The notes: generated by a model from the sequence alone, not told the origin. Positions 36,905 through 46,416 are shown, numbered from the stretch's first letter. The stretch is 64,000 nucleotides of DNA from Pseudomonas cichorii (GCF_018343775.1 NZ_CP074349.1:2346001-2410000); one strand, 5' to 3'. Translations and numbers: made by a program.

Positions 36905-37993
36905 TCAGTAGGGACTGAATTTATAGCTTTTTTTCTTTATGCGGCCGGTGCCACGAATGATGCCATATAGGGATTTGCTGTCATCATCGTTTATCCGTGC
37001 GCGCTTGTCGCTGTTGTGCTTGGCGCTGATGAGCATGGCGTTGCTATAGGAGGCGGCTCCGCTGGCAGACTTGGGAATCACGTGATCGACCTGAGGCGTC
37101 AGGTCATGCCCGCCTTCGACCAGCAGACCCAGTGGCTGGCCCGGTATGCGATATCTGTCGGTGTGTACAGGGTCGTTCGGTGAGTCGCTTATCAGGAATC
37201 CGTCATTGAGTACGCGATTGACTGCGCGGATGGTTGCGATCTGTGAGCTTGTGAATTCTGAGGCCTGAGCCAGTATTAGGCCGTTGTTCCAATGCTCAAG
37301 CGCTTGCGGGTAGTCCTTGACGGCTTTCCACTCTGCATAATCGAGGAAGGCGTATGGCTTGGCTGCGGTGGGGAATAGGGGCATGCGTCGATAGGAAGGA
37401 AAATCTGCGGTACTGAGATAGTCCTTGATATCCCAGCCCAGATTTGTCATTTCGGCAATAAGCGCCAGATATTCAGCCTTCTTGATCGGGTCGGCACCGC
37501 TGACGACCGGTACCGGTTTGGTGTGAGTAATAGGCCATGTGTGGGTGCGTCCCGTCTGCAGGCCATTCATGACTCTCACTGTGATCATAAACATTGTGGG
37601 CACACGCTGATCCTCGGCAGGATCAATGGCGTAATCGCAGACGATGGTGACTTCGCAGTTGCCACCGGCGGCGTTGACCCATATTTCGAGCTCACGTTCA
37701 AATTGGCGCCAGATACCGCCAGAGTTGAACGCCCCATACATCGGGACCAGATTTCCCGAGTGTTCGGGGCCGCCAAACTCCAGGGCGATCAAATGGCCGC
37801 GGTGACAGTCCTGATGTCGAGTGTCTGAAATGCCTGCCTCATACATTGAAAGAGGCAAGACATTATTGTCTCGTAGAGTCGGGGTATGCGGTTTGAACCC
37901 CGGGGACATCTCTGCGACGAGTCGCTTTACTCGCTGGCGCGTCCCTGCCTTGAAGTTCTCTGGCAGGGCACTGATGAAGTTGACGAAACGCAT
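36905..37993 (-). CDS. Orphan protein with two nuclease motifs beside the T6SS, candidate effector
   Basis: 362 residues with two different nuclease signatures. Residues about 60-100 (CHRGHLIALEFGG, NLVPM, FN-GGIWRQFERELE) match the DNA/RNA non-specific endonuclease type: His64-Arg-Gly-His67, Asn81, Asn90, Trp95, Glu99. Residues about 298-332 match an HNH motif: LTPQVDHVIPKS (Asp303-His304), SYSNAMLIS (Asn318), KHNSDKRAR (His326, Asn327, Lys330). There is no signal peptide or membrane helix. It converges on tssA across 137 bases. Its codon use is AT-richer than the T6SS genes. No gene that could be immunity lies on either side (next is a LysR regulator). A T6SS toxin is plausible; a defence nuclease is the main alternative. 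Confidence 0.75.
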   Translation of the reverse strand: MRFVNFISALPENFKAGTRQRVKRLVAEMSPGFKPHTPTLRDNNVLPLSMYEAGISDTRHQDCHRGHLIALEFGGPEHSGNLVPMYGAFNSGGIWRQFERELEIWVNAAGGNCEVTIVCDYAIDPAEDQRVPTMFMITVRVMNGLQTGRTHTWPITHTKPVPVVSGADPIKKAEYLALIAEMTNLGWDIKDYLSTADFPSYRRMPLFPTAAKPYAFLDYAEWKAVKDYPQALEHWNNGLILAQASEFTSSQIATIRAVNRVLNDGFLISDSPNDPVHTDRYRIPGQPLGLLVEGGHDLTPQVDHVIPKSASGAASYSNAMLISAKHNSDKRARINDDDSKSLYGIIRGTGRIKKKSYKFSPY

Positions 37994-38093
37994 GATCCTT
38001 CCTTGGGTGAGCGGATTGCCGAGAGAGTGATGGCAAATCGTACATGTCGCATGGAGAGCGAAGCAAGACAGACTTGCCCGGGCATTGCCTGCC

Positions 38094-39011
38094 TCAATAC
38101 GAAAAATCCCCGCCCAACTCTTCCTGCATCCACTCCAGAAATCGTTTCACCCTTGGAAAATTGGCATGTGCCTTGGGGAATACCAGATGGTGAGCGGTAA
38201 TCGGCGCGCTCAGTGCCTCTGGTGATACAACCACCAGATCGCCTCTGGCCAGATACTTCTGGGCCAGCAGGGTGCTTTCCAGGGCAAAGCCAAGACCCTG
38301 GCTGGCGGCTTCGAGGGCCATGTAGGAGCGGTCGAAACTCAGCGGGTAGGGCTTTTCCGGGCGGGAAAGGCCGTGCCGGGCAAACCATTGTGGCCATTTG
38401 ATAAGCGTTGCTTCGGACAGAATCAGCGGGCTGCCGCGCAGGTCTGCTGCACTATGGATGGGACTCCTGTGCAGCAGGGCAGGTGAGGCCATGACCGCGA
38501 TCTGTTCGTTGCGCACCGTGCGCACTTCCAGCGTTGGCCAGTCGGGCAGCCCATGGCGAATGTCCACATCGATCTTGTCGCGGCTGAAATGCAGGGATTC
38601 GTAGGAACACGACAGATTCAACTGAATATCGGGGTTACTCTGGCGAAACTTTTCCAGGCGCGGCATCAACCACAGAAAGCCGAAGCTGGGTGCTGAATGC
38701 AGCCGCAGGCAGTCCAGGCTGATATCACTGGCAGCCCGTTCGGTGGCCACGGCGAAGCTGTGCAGTATCCCTGAAATTTCCGACAGGTATTGTTCGCCCA
38801 CAGGTGTCAGGCTTACGCCTCTTGCCGTGCGCAGGAACAACTGGCGACCGATCATCGATTCCAGTTTGGCCAGTTGATGGCTCACAGCCGAGGGCGTCAG
38901 GTTGAGCTGTTCGGCGGCTCGCGCCACATTGCCGAAGCGGGCAGTCTGTTCAAAGGCTTGAATGGCCTTGAGCGGTGGCAGATTGAGTGAAGGGTCGCCT
39001 GGGGTATGCAT
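38094..39011 (-). CDS. LysR family regulator (GcvA-like)
   Basis: About 305 residues: winged helix-turn-helix (PPLKAIQAFEQTARFGNVAR, LTPSAVSHQLAKLESMIG) and a substrate-binding domain with WLMPRLEKFRQSNPDIQLNL, as in GcvA-like regulators. The start MHTPGDPSLNLPPLKA at 39011 is preferred to 39056 since the family begins shortly before the PLKA motif. It is divergent from the SDR gene of a catabolic operon, which it probably controls. A hairpin-forming repeat lies between them. Confidence 0.9.
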   Translation of the reverse strand: MHTPGDPSLNLPPLKAIQAFEQTARFGNVARAAEQLNLTPSAVSHQLAKLESMIGRQLFLRTARGVSLTPVGEQYLSEISGILHSFAVATERAASDISLDCLRLHSAPSFGFLWLMPRLEKFRQSNPDIQLNLSCSYESLHFSRDKIDVDIRHGLPDWPTLEVRTVRNEQIAVMASPALLHRSPIHSAADLRGSPLILSEATLIKWPQWFARHGLSRPEKPYPLSFDRSYMALEAASQGLGFALESTLLAQKYLARGDLVVVSPEALSAPITAHHLVFPKAHANFPRVKRFLEWMQEELGGDFSY

Positions 39012-39070
39012 GCTGTTTCCGGCCTTGCTCAGCTTTTCTTTGCACTCAAATATCACTCATTCATTTCCCG

Positions 39071-39093
39071 AGTGCTGATTTTTTTTCAGCACT
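39071..39093. promoter_or_regulatory. Inverted repeat AGTGCTGA-T7-TCAGCACT between LysR and SDR genes
   Basis: Eight-base perfect arms separated by seven T residues, in the divergent intergenic space. The position suits a LysR binding site (T-N11-A type; the arms give a compatible dyad). As RNA it would also form a stable hairpin in a leader. Function is inferred. Confidence 0.4.
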
Positions 39094-39196
39094 TGCTGAA
39101 AGTCGCGTTATTGCTCAGCTCCGGGGTGGGGCACAAGCTGGGCCATCGATTCGACACGGGTCGATCCAATAAAAACAATTCAGGAGAACCCTGCCC

Positions 39197-39946
39197 ATGA
39201 TTCTTCAAGACAAGATTGCAATCATTACCGGCGCCGCCTCTGCACGCGGCATTGGTCGAGCCACTGCTGTCACGTTCGCCCAACAGGGCGCCCGCGTGGT
39301 CATTCTGGATCTGGATGAGTCTGCCGCCCGTGACGCTGCCGCCTCTCTGGGCGAAGGCCATCTGGGGCTGGCCGCCAACGTGGCGGACGAAGCCCATGTC
39401 TCTCAGGCCGTTGCCCGCGTTCTGGAACACTTCGGCCGCATCGACGTGCTGGTCAACAACGCTGGCATCACTCAGCCACTCAAGACCCTCGACATCGGTC
39501 GCAGCGATTACGACAAGGTGCTGGATGTCAGCCTGCGTGGCACATTGCTCATGTCCCAGGCCGTGATCCCGGCCATGCGCAAGCAGGCCAGCGGCAGCAT
39601 TGTGTGCATGTCTTCGGTTTCCGCCCAGCGTGGCGGCGGTATCTTTGGCGGTCCTCACTACAGCGCAGCCAAGGCCGGTGTGCTGGGGCTGGCCAAGGCC
39701 ATGGCACGGGAGCTTGGGCCGGACAATGTGCGGGTCAACTCCATTGCGCCGGGCCTGATCCATACGGACATCACCGGCGGTCTGATGCAGGATGAGCGTC
39801 GCCACGCGATTATCGACGGCATTCCCCTCGGACGTCTGGGCGTGGCTCAGGATGTGGCCAATGCGGCACTGTTCCTGGCCAGCGATCTGTCTTCGTACCT
39901 GACCGGCATTACCCTGGATGTGAATGGCGGCATGCTGATTCACTAA
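39197..39946 (+). CDS. Short-chain dehydrogenase/reductase (SDR)
   Basis: 249 residues, classical SDR: a TGAASARGIGRATA variant of the glycine-rich cofactor motif at the N-terminus, NNAG at about 90-93 (VLVNNAGITQP), the catalytic Ser in CMSSVSAQRGG and Tyr-x3-Lys in HYSAAKAG, then the C-terminal NGGMLIH end typical of 3-oxoacyl-ACP reductase-like members. It starts an operon with an MFS carrier and split transketolase, so it most likely oxidises a polyol or sugar-acid hydroxyl to a ketose for the transketolase. The substrate is unknown. Confidence 0.9.
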   Translation: MILQDKIAIITGAASARGIGRATAVTFAQQGARVVILDLDESAARDAAASLGEGHLGLAANVADEAHVSQAVARVLEHFGRIDVLVNNAGITQPLKTLDIGRSDYDKVLDVSLRGTLLMSQAVIPAMRKQASGSIVCMSSVSAQRGGGIFGGPHYSAAKAGVLGLAKAMARELGPDNVRVNSIAPGLIHTDITGGLMQDERRHAIIDGIPLGRLGVAQDVANAALFLASDLSSYLTGITLDVNGGMLIH

Positions 39947-40040
39947 ACCGGGCGGGCCAATCCTGCCCGTACTGTTCTGTATCGATGATACCGCCGGGTC
40001 ACGAGCCTGGCGGTCAATAAAAACAAGAGATCAGACCATC

Positions 40041-41345
40041 ATGACAACGACCACCCTGTCTGCGGACGCGGTCACCACCGTGCGCTCCAACGCTTATCGC
40101 AAGACCGCCTGGCGACTGATGCCATTCCTGATGCTGTGCTACCTGTGCGCCTATCTGGATCGGGTCAACGTCGGCTTTGCCAAATTGCAGATGATGAACG
40201 ACCTGGCCCTCAGTGAGGCGGTCTATGGCCTGGGTGCCGGCATGTTCTTCATCGGCTACTTCCTGTGCGAGGTGCCCAGCAACATCATCCTGCACCGTGT
40301 CGGCGCCCGGATCTGGATTGCCCGGATCATGATTACCTGGGGCATCATTTCGGGGCTTTTTGCCTTTGTGGAAACGGCCTGGCAGTTCTATGTCCTGCGT
40401 TTCTTGCTGGGGGTTGCCGAAGCGGGCCTGGCTCCCGGCCTGTTGCTGTACCTGACCTACTGGTTTCCGTCCTATCGTCGTGCGCGCATGACGGTGCTGT
40501 GGTTTGTCGCCATTCCGCTGTCGGGAATGATCGGCGGGCCGCTGTCGGGCTGGATCATGAACAGCTTTGCCGGTTACCAGGGTTGGGCTGGCTGGCAATG
40601 GATGTTCGTCATTGAGGCCATTCCCACCGTTGTGGTCGGCTTGATGGTACTGGGCTATCTCAAGGACGGCGTGCATCAGGCCACCTGGCTCAATGACGAT
40701 GAAAAAGCGCTGGTGCTGCGCGAGCTTGAAGAAGACAACAGCCAGAAAGTCGTCCATGAATCCACAGGTGCCTTTATTCGCGACCGGCGTCTGTGGTTGC
40801 TGGCGGGCATCTACTTCTGCGTGGTCATGGGCCAGTACGCGATCACGTTCTGGTTGCCGACGCTGGTGCGTAATGCCGGGGTGTCCGACCCGTTGCACAT
40901 CGGCCTGCTGAGCAGCGTGCCTTACATCTGCGCCATCTTCGCGATGCTGCTGATGGGGCGCAGCGGTGACAAGCACCGCGAGCGGCGCTGGCATCTGGTG
41001 ATCCCGATGATCGCGGGTGCGGCTGGCTTGAGTCTGGCGGCCGTAATGGGCGGCAACCTGCTGTTGTCGATCATGAGCCTGTGCTTGGCCGCTGCCGGAA
41101 TTCTGTCCGCGTCGTCGATGTTCTGGATGCTGCCCACCACCTTGCTGGGTGGCGTATCGGCGGCGGCAGGCATCGCGGCGGTCAACAGCTTTGCCAACCT
41201 TGCCGGCTTCTGTTCCCCCTATCTGATCGGCTGGATCACGACCACTACAGGCTCCAGTGCCATTGGCATGTACCTGATTACAGGCGTGCTGGTCTTTGGT
41301 GCCTTTCTGGTGCTGCGTGTCCCGGCTGCACTGGTCAACCGCTAA
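40041..41345 (+). CDS. MFS transporter, anion:cation symporter (phthalate/tartrate permease-like) type
   Basis: 434 residues with 12 predicted helices. The early segment CYLCAYLDRVNVGFAKLQM is the hallmark of the ACS subfamily (sugar-acid, tartrate and phthalate carriers), followed by GAGMFFIGYFLCEVPSNIIL and GVAEAGLAPGLLLYLTYWFP. It lies between the SDR and the split transketolase, so it probably imports the substrate of this pathway, likely an organic anion by family. Confidence 0.92.
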   Translation: MTTTTLSADAVTTVRSNAYRKTAWRLMPFLMLCYLCAYLDRVNVGFAKLQMMNDLALSEAVYGLGAGMFFIGYFLCEVPSNIILHRVGARIWIARIMITWGIISGLFAFVETAWQFYVLRFLLGVAEAGLAPGLLLYLTYWFPSYRRARMTVLWFVAIPLSGMIGGPLSGWIMNSFAGYQGWAGWQWMFVIEAIPTVVVGLMVLGYLKDGVHQATWLNDDEKALVLRELEEDNSQKVVHESTGAFIRDRRLWLLAGIYFCVVMGQYAITFWLPTLVRNAGVSDPLHIGLLSSVPYICAIFAMLLMGRSGDKHRERRWHLVIPMIAGAAGLSLAAVMGGNLLLSIMSLCLAAAGILSASSMFWMLPTTLLGGVSAAAGIAAVNSFANLAGFCSPYLIGWITTTTGSSAIGMYLITGVLVFGAFLVLRVPAALVNR

Positions 41346-41362
41346 GTTGAGGAGTTTTTCTG

Positions 41363-42211
41363 ATGACTGCTACTGATTTACAAACCGGCACCCTGACACT
41401 GGCGCAGCGTGCCCACAACATTCGTCGCAATGCCTTGCGCATGGGGCAGGTTCAAGGCCAGGGCTATGTCGGCCAGGCGCTCGGCGCTGCCGACCTGCTG
41501 GCGGTGTCCTACTTCCATTCCATGAACCATCGGCCCGAAGATCCGGAGTGGGAGGGCAGGGACCGTTTTTACCTGTCCATCGGCCACTATGCGATTGCCT
41601 TGTATGCCGCATTGATCGAGGCCGGAATCATTCCTGCCGATGAGCTGGAAACCTACGGCTCCGATGACAGCCGACTGCCCATGTCAGGCATGGCGGCCTA
41701 TACACCGGGCATGGAAATCACCGGTGGCTCACTGGGCCACGGGCTGGGTATCGCTGTGGGAGCCTGCCTGGGGCTCAAGCGCAAGGAGTCGTCTTCTTTC
41801 GTCTACAACCTGCTGTCCGACGGCGAACTGAATGAAGGTTCCACCTGGGAAGCGGTGATGTCCGCCTCCCACTGGAAGCTCGATAACCTGATTGCCATTG
41901 TCGATGTGAACAACCAGCAGGCCGACGGCCATTCCAGCGAAATCCTGGCGTTTGAGCCCATCGTCGACCGCTGGCAGGCCTTTGGCTGGTTTACCCAGCG
42001 GGTCGATGGCAATGACCTGGAGGCGCTGGTCAAGGCCTTCGATGCGGCGCGCAACCATAGCGCAGCACAGCCGCGGGTCATCATTTGCGATACCCGCATG
42101 GGCAAGGGCGTTCCGTTTCTGGAAACCCGTGAAAAGACCCACTTCATTCGTGTCGATGAGCACGAGTGGGATGTCGCACTGGACAATCTGGACGCTGGGA
42201 GAACCGTATGA
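41363..42211 (+). CDS. Transketolase N-terminal subunit (split transketolase)
   Basis: 282 residues covering the thiamine-pyrophosphate and Mg binding half of transketolase: SVSYFHSMNH-like ADLLAVSYFHSMNH, GSLGHGLGIAVGACLG and LLSDGELNEGSTWEAVMSA with VDVNNQQADG, the usual GDG...N-type TPP motif in the form SDGELNEGS. It ends in the start of the next gene (ATGA overlap), which encodes the other half. Split transketolases with a dedicated SDR and carrier are specialised catabolic enzymes, not the pentose-phosphate housekeeping one. Confidence 0.92.
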   Translation: MTATDLQTGTLTLAQRAHNIRRNALRMGQVQGQGYVGQALGAADLLAVSYFHSMNHRPEDPEWEGRDRFYLSIGHYAIALYAALIEAGIIPADELETYGSDDSRLPMSGMAAYTPGMEITGGSLGHGLGIAVGACLGLKRKESSSFVYNLLSDGELNEGSTWEAVMSASHWKLDNLIAIVDVNNQQADGHSSEILAFEPIVDRWQAFGWFTQRVDGNDLEALVKAFDAARNHSAAQPRVIICDTRMGKGVPFLETREKTHFIRVDEHEWDVALDNLDAGRTV

Positions 42212-43227
42212 GCACTTTGAAAAACAACGCGCCTAGCAGCGAAGCGCCGAAGAAACGCCTCACCACTTCGGCCATGATCGCCTCGATTGCCTCCGAAGGG
42301 CAGGCGACCCGTTCGGCTCCCTTTGGTCATGCCCTGGCGGCTCTGGCCGATCAGCGTCAGGACATTGTCGGGCTGTCTGCCGACCTGTCGAAATACACGG
42401 ACCTGCATATCTTCGCCAAGGCCCATCCCGAGCGTTTCTACCAGATGGGCATGGCCGAACAGTTGCTGATGAGCGCCGCAGCGGGTATGGCCCGGGAAGG
42501 CTTCGTGCCGTTTGCGACTACCTATGCGGTGTTCGCCTCGCGTCGTGCCTATGACTTTATCTGCATGGCGATTGCCGAAGAGAACCTGAACGTCAAGATC
42601 GTCTGTGGCTTGCCGGGCCTGACCACTGGCTACGGCCCAAGCCATCAGGCCACCGATGATCTGGCGATCTTTCGCGCCATGCCGAACCTGATGATCGTCG
42701 ACCCTTGCGATGCACTGGAAATCGAACAGGCCGTACCCGCCATTGCCGCCCACCAAGGCCCGGTCTATATGCGCCTGCTGCGTGGCAACGTGCCTCTGGT
42801 GCTGGACGAGTACGGCTATACCTTCGAGCTGGGCAAGGCGAAAACCCTCAGGACCGGTAACGATGTGCTGATCATTTCCACGGGCCTGATGACCATGCGC
42901 GCCCTTGAGGCTGCCAAACAGCTTCAGGCCGATGGCGTGGACGTGGCGGTATTGCATGTCCCGACCATCAAGCCGCTGGATGAACAGACCATCCTGGCCG
43001 AGGCACGCAAACCGGGCCGACTGGTGGTGACGGCTGAAAACCACTCGATCATCGGTGGCCTGGGCGAAGCAGTGGCGGGTGTGCTGCTGCGCAACGGCGT
43101 AACCCCGACCTTCCGGCAGATTGCCCTGCCGGATGCCTTCCTGGATGCCGGAGCCTTGCCGACGCTTCATGACCGTTACGGAATTTCAACCAACGCGGTG
43201 AGCCAGCAGATAAAGGCCTGGCTCTAG
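42208..43227 (+). CDS. Transketolase C-terminal subunit (split transketolase)
   Basis: 339 residues: pyrimidine-binding domain with the catalytic-type Glu in FYQMGMAEQLLMSAAAGMAR and FATTYAVFASRRAYDFI, then the C-terminal transketolase domain (GNDVLIISTGLMTMRALEAA). The start at 42208 overlaps the N-terminal subunit by 4 bases; an extension to 42166 would read through the neighbour. A hairpin terminator follows the stop. It forms the active enzyme together with the preceding gene product; the ketose donor is unknown. Confidence 0.92.
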   Translation: MSTLKNNAPSSEAPKKRLTTSAMIASIASEGQATRSAPFGHALAALADQRQDIVGLSADLSKYTDLHIFAKAHPERFYQMGMAEQLLMSAAAGMAREGFVPFATTYAVFASRRAYDFICMAIAEENLNVKIVCGLPGLTTGYGPSHQATDDLAIFRAMPNLMIVDPCDALEIEQAVPAIAAHQGPVYMRLLRGNVPLVLDEYGYTFELGKAKTLRTGNDVLIISTGLMTMRALEAAKQLQADGVDVAVLHVPTIKPLDEQTILAEARKPGRLVVTAENHSIIGGLGEAVAGVLLRNGVTPTFRQIALPDAFLDAGALPTLHDRYGISTNAVSQQIKAWL

Positions 43228-43233
43228 GCAAGC

Positions 43234-43260
43234 AGCGCGCTTGCCCGGGGCAGGCGCGCT
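43234..43260. terminator. Bidirectional hairpin between convergent transketolase and RND genes
   Basis: Arms AGCGCGCTTGCC and GGCAGGCGCGCT (one G-T mismatch) with a three-base loop, 6 bases after the transketolase stop. TTT follows the right arm on the plus strand. On the minus strand it directly follows the RND pump stop. A shared terminator of the two convergent operons is likely, although the T-run is short. Confidence 0.6.
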
Positions 43261-46200
43261 TTACAGGCTGGCATGCCGATGCAAAGGTCGGTTGCCACCC
43301 AGCTTGCGCATCGCGACATAGAACACCGGGGTCAGTAAAAGCCCGAAGAACGTCACGCCAATCATCCCCGCAAACACCGTAACCCCCATGACATAGCGAA
43401 CTTCTGAACCCGCACCTGTCGAGTAAAGCAACGGCAATACGCCCATGATGAATGCCACGGATGTCATGAGAATCGGGCGCAATCGCAGGCGGCAGGATTC
43501 GATGGCGGCCTGGAGTGGTGAGCGGCCATTGAATTCAAGTTCCCGAGCGAACTCCACGATCAGAATGGCATTTTTCGCTGAAAGCCCTACCAGAACCATC
43601 AGGCCGATCTGCGTGAAGATATTGTTGTCGCCCTCTGTCAGCCACACTCCGGTGAGTGCCGACAAGAGCGCCATGGGCACGATGAGGATAATTGCCATCG
43701 GCAAGGCCAGACTTTCATAAAGCGCGGCCAGTACCAGGAACACCAGCAGGACAGCCAGCGGGAACAGCCACCAGCCGCTGCTGCCCGCAAGAATTTCCTG
43801 ATAGGTGAGGTCGGTCCACTCGAACGCTATGCCTGGCGGTAGCGTCTGGGCGGCAACTCTTTCCACGGCCTCGCGAGCCTGGCTGCTTGAATAACCAGCA
43901 GCGGCGGCTCCACTGACATCGGCGCTGGGGTAACCGTTGTAGCGCATTGCCCGTTCCGGCCCATAGCCGGGCTGGATCGACAGCAAGGTTTCCAGAGGAA
44001 TCATTTCACCGCTTTGCGACCGCACCCGCAGTGCTCCGACATCCTCTGCCTGGGCGCGGAACTCGCCATCGGCTTGGGCGCGAACCGTGTAAGTGCGACC
44101 GAATTGAGTGAAGTCGTTTACGTAGAGGCTGCCCAGGTATATCTGCAATGTGCTGAAGATTTCATTGACCGGCACCCCCAGTTGCCTGGCCTTGACGCGG
44201 TCCACCTCCGCCCGCAATTGCGGAACGTTTACCTGAAAGCTCGAGAACATGCCGGTCAGTTCGGGCGCCTGAGAAGCTGCGGCGATGAAGCGCTTGGAGG
44301 CTTCGTCAAGCGCGGCATACCCGAGTGCTGCACGGTCCTCAAGCTGAAGCCTGAATCCGCCCGTCGTTCCGAGACCACGAACGGGAGGCGGGTTGAAAAG
44401 AATGATACGGGCCTCTTTGATTGCCGAAAACTCGCGGGCCAGCGCAGCAGAAATTGCCCTGGCGCTATGGGCTTCACCTACACGTTCGTCGAAGGGCTTG
44501 AGGTTGATAAAGGCAATGCCCGCATTGGAGCTGTTCGTGAAGCCGTTCACCGACATGCCGGGAAAGGCCAGCGATGCGCGAACATCCGGGTGGCGCAAGG
44601 CAATGTCGCTGGCTTGCCTCACGACTTTCTCTGTACGGTCCAGGGTTGCGCCATCGGGCAACTGGATAACCGCAAGCAGATAGGTCCTGTCCTGAGCCGG
44701 CACAAAACCGGCTGGCACGGTGCGAAACAGCAGCACGGTGACGCCCACAAGCAGCATGTAGATCAGCAGAAGCGATCCCTTGTGTGTCAGAGCTGTACGC
44801 ACACTAGTGCCATAACCTTGCGCACCTCTGCTGAACAGCCGGTTGAACCCATGGAAGAATCGACCGAGAAATCGGTCCATGACCCGTGTCAGCCAGTCCT
44901 TGGGTGCATCATGGGACTTGAGCAGCAGGGCGGCCATGGCCGGAGACAATGTCAGGGAATTGAAGGCCGAAATCACCGTCGATATGGCGATTGTCAGGGC
45001 GAACTGACGATAGAACTGGCCGCTGAGCCCACTACTGAAAGCCAGGGGCACGAATACCGCACACAGCACCAGTGCGATGGCAATGATCGGGCCCGAGACT
45101 TCACGCATGGCCTGATAACTGGCCTCCTTGGGCGTCAGGCCTGCTTCAATGTTGCGCTCCACGTTTTCCACGACGACGATTGCATCATCCACCACTATGC
45201 CAATGGCCAGCACCAGGCCGAACAGCGTCAGGGTGTTGATCGAGAAGCCAAAGGCCTGCATCACGGCAAAGGTGCCGATCACTGACACCGGAACGGCCAG
45301 CAAGGGAATGATGGAGGCACGCCATGTCTGGAGAAAGAGGATCACCACGAGCACCACCAGTGCGACCGCTTCCAGCAATGTGGTGGTTACAGCCTCGATG
45401 GAAGCGGTGACGAACTGCGTGGGGTCGAAAATAATCCGGTAGTCCACACCTTCAGGCATCTGCTGTTTCAGTTCGGCCATGATCCGTCGTACTTCGTTGC
45501 CGATTTCGACGGTGTTGGAGCCGGGAGCCTGTGTCACTAACAGCGCCGCAGCGGGCTGATTATCCATCAGTGCCCTGGCGGCATATTCGGCGCTGCCCAG
45601 TTCGATCCGGGCGATATCGCGCAGGTGAGTCACGGCACCGGTGGGGCTGGTGCGCACCACGATATTGCCGAACTCCTGAGTATCCTTGAGACGCCCCTGC
45701 ACACTGATCGACATCTGTGTAACGACATCGCTCGGGCTGGGACTGGCACCGATGATGCCTGCCGCCGCCTGAAGGTTTTCCTGACGGATCGCGGTCACGA
45801 CATCGCTTGGCGCCAGCCCGCGTTCACTCAGCTTCTGAGGGTCCAGCCAGATGCGCATTGCATATTCGCCAGCTCCACGCACCTGGATGCTTCCGACACC
45901 CTGAATACGGGTGAGCCGGTCGCGCACATTGAGGATCGCATAGTTGTTCAGGTAGGCCATGTCGTAGCGTTCACCCGGCGAATACAGGTGTACCACCATC
46001 GTCAGGTCGGGCGTGCTTTTTATGGTGGTTACGCCGAGCCGCTGGACCTCTTCGGGCAATCGGGTTTCCGCTTGCAGGACCCGGTTCTGAACCAGTTGCT
46101 GAGCCAGATTCGGGTCCGTTCCCAGCTGGAAGTTCACCGTCAGCGTCAGCAGGCCATCGGTTGTCGCCTGGCTGCTCATGTAGAGCATGTTCTCGACGCC

Positions 46201-46416
46201 GTTGATGGCTTCTTCCAGTGGCATGGCCACTGTCTGTGCAATGACTTCCGGGCTCGCACCCGGAAACCGGGCACTGACCACCACGGTCGGCGGGGCAACT
46301 TCCGGGTATTCGGACACCGGTAGCAATGGAATCGCGACCAGGCCTGCTACGACCACCAATATCGAAAGGACGGCGGCGAAGATGGGACGGTCGATGAAAA
46401 ATCTTGAAATATTCAT
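43261..46416 (-). CDS. RND multidrug efflux pump, MexF/HAE1 type
   Basis: 1051 residues of a proton-driven hydrophobe/amphiphile exporter. N-terminus NISRFFIDRPIFAAVLSILV with VSEYPEVAPPTVVVSARFPG is the standard HAE1 opening, and LFGLVLAIGIVVDDAIVVVE carries the proton-relay acids. The second-half helix GLSAKNAILIVEFARELEF follows. It resembles MexF more than MexB in this opening segment, judged by eye. It starts 7 bases after the adaptor gene. No outer-membrane channel gene follows. Confidence 0.95.
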   Translation of the reverse strand: MNISRFFIDRPIFAAVLSILVVVAGLVAIPLLPVSEYPEVAPPTVVVSARFPGASPEVIAQTVAMPLEEAINGVENMLYMSSQATTDGLLTLTVNFQLGTDPNLAQQLVQNRVLQAETRLPEEVQRLGVTTIKSTPDLTMVVHLYSPGERYDMAYLNNYAILNVRDRLTRIQGVGSIQVRGAGEYAMRIWLDPQKLSERGLAPSDVVTAIRQENLQAAAGIIGASPSPSDVVTQMSISVQGRLKDTQEFGNIVVRTSPTGAVTHLRDIARIELGSAEYAARALMDNQPAAALLVTQAPGSNTVEIGNEVRRIMAELKQQMPEGVDYRIIFDPTQFVTASIEAVTTTLLEAVALVVLVVILFLQTWRASIIPLLAVPVSVIGTFAVMQAFGFSINTLTLFGLVLAIGIVVDDAIVVVENVERNIEAGLTPKEASYQAMREVSGPIIAIALVLCAVFVPLAFSSGLSGQFYRQFALTIAISTVISAFNSLTLSPAMAALLLKSHDAPKDWLTRVMDRFLGRFFHGFNRLFSRGAQGYGTSVRTALTHKGSLLLIYMLLVGVTVLLFRTVPAGFVPAQDRTYLLAVIQLPDGATLDRTEKVVRQASDIALRHPDVRASLAFPGMSVNGFTNSSNAGIAFINLKPFDERVGEAHSARAISAALAREFSAIKEARIILFNPPPVRGLGTTGGFRLQLEDRAALGYAALDEASKRFIAAASQAPELTGMFSSFQVNVPQLRAEVDRVKARQLGVPVNEIFSTLQIYLGSLYVNDFTQFGRTYTVRAQADGEFRAQAEDVGALRVRSQSGEMIPLETLLSIQPGYGPERAMRYNGYPSADVSGAAAAGYSSSQAREAVERVAAQTLPPGIAFEWTDLTYQEILAGSSGWWLFPLAVLLVFLVLAALYESLALPMAIILIVPMALLSALTGVWLTEGDNNIFTQIGLMVLVGLSAKNAILIVEFARELEFNGRSPLQAAIESCRLRLRPILMTSVAFIMGVLPLLYSTGAGSEVRYVMGVTVFAGMIGVTFFGLLLTPVFYVAMRKLGGNRPLHRHASL

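Noticed and set aside
41803..43170. Minus-strand open frame of 455 codons across the transketolase genes
   Set aside because: Shadow of the two transketolase subunits, which have full family motifs on the plus strand.
39197..43227. D-apiose catabolic operon
   Set aside because: Split transketolases are known from apiose pathways, but the kinase and isomerase-type genes of those pathways are missing here.
44014..45285. Plus-strand open frame of 423 codons across the MexF-like pump
   Set aside because: Antisense to a well-supported RND pump; composition is not protein-like.
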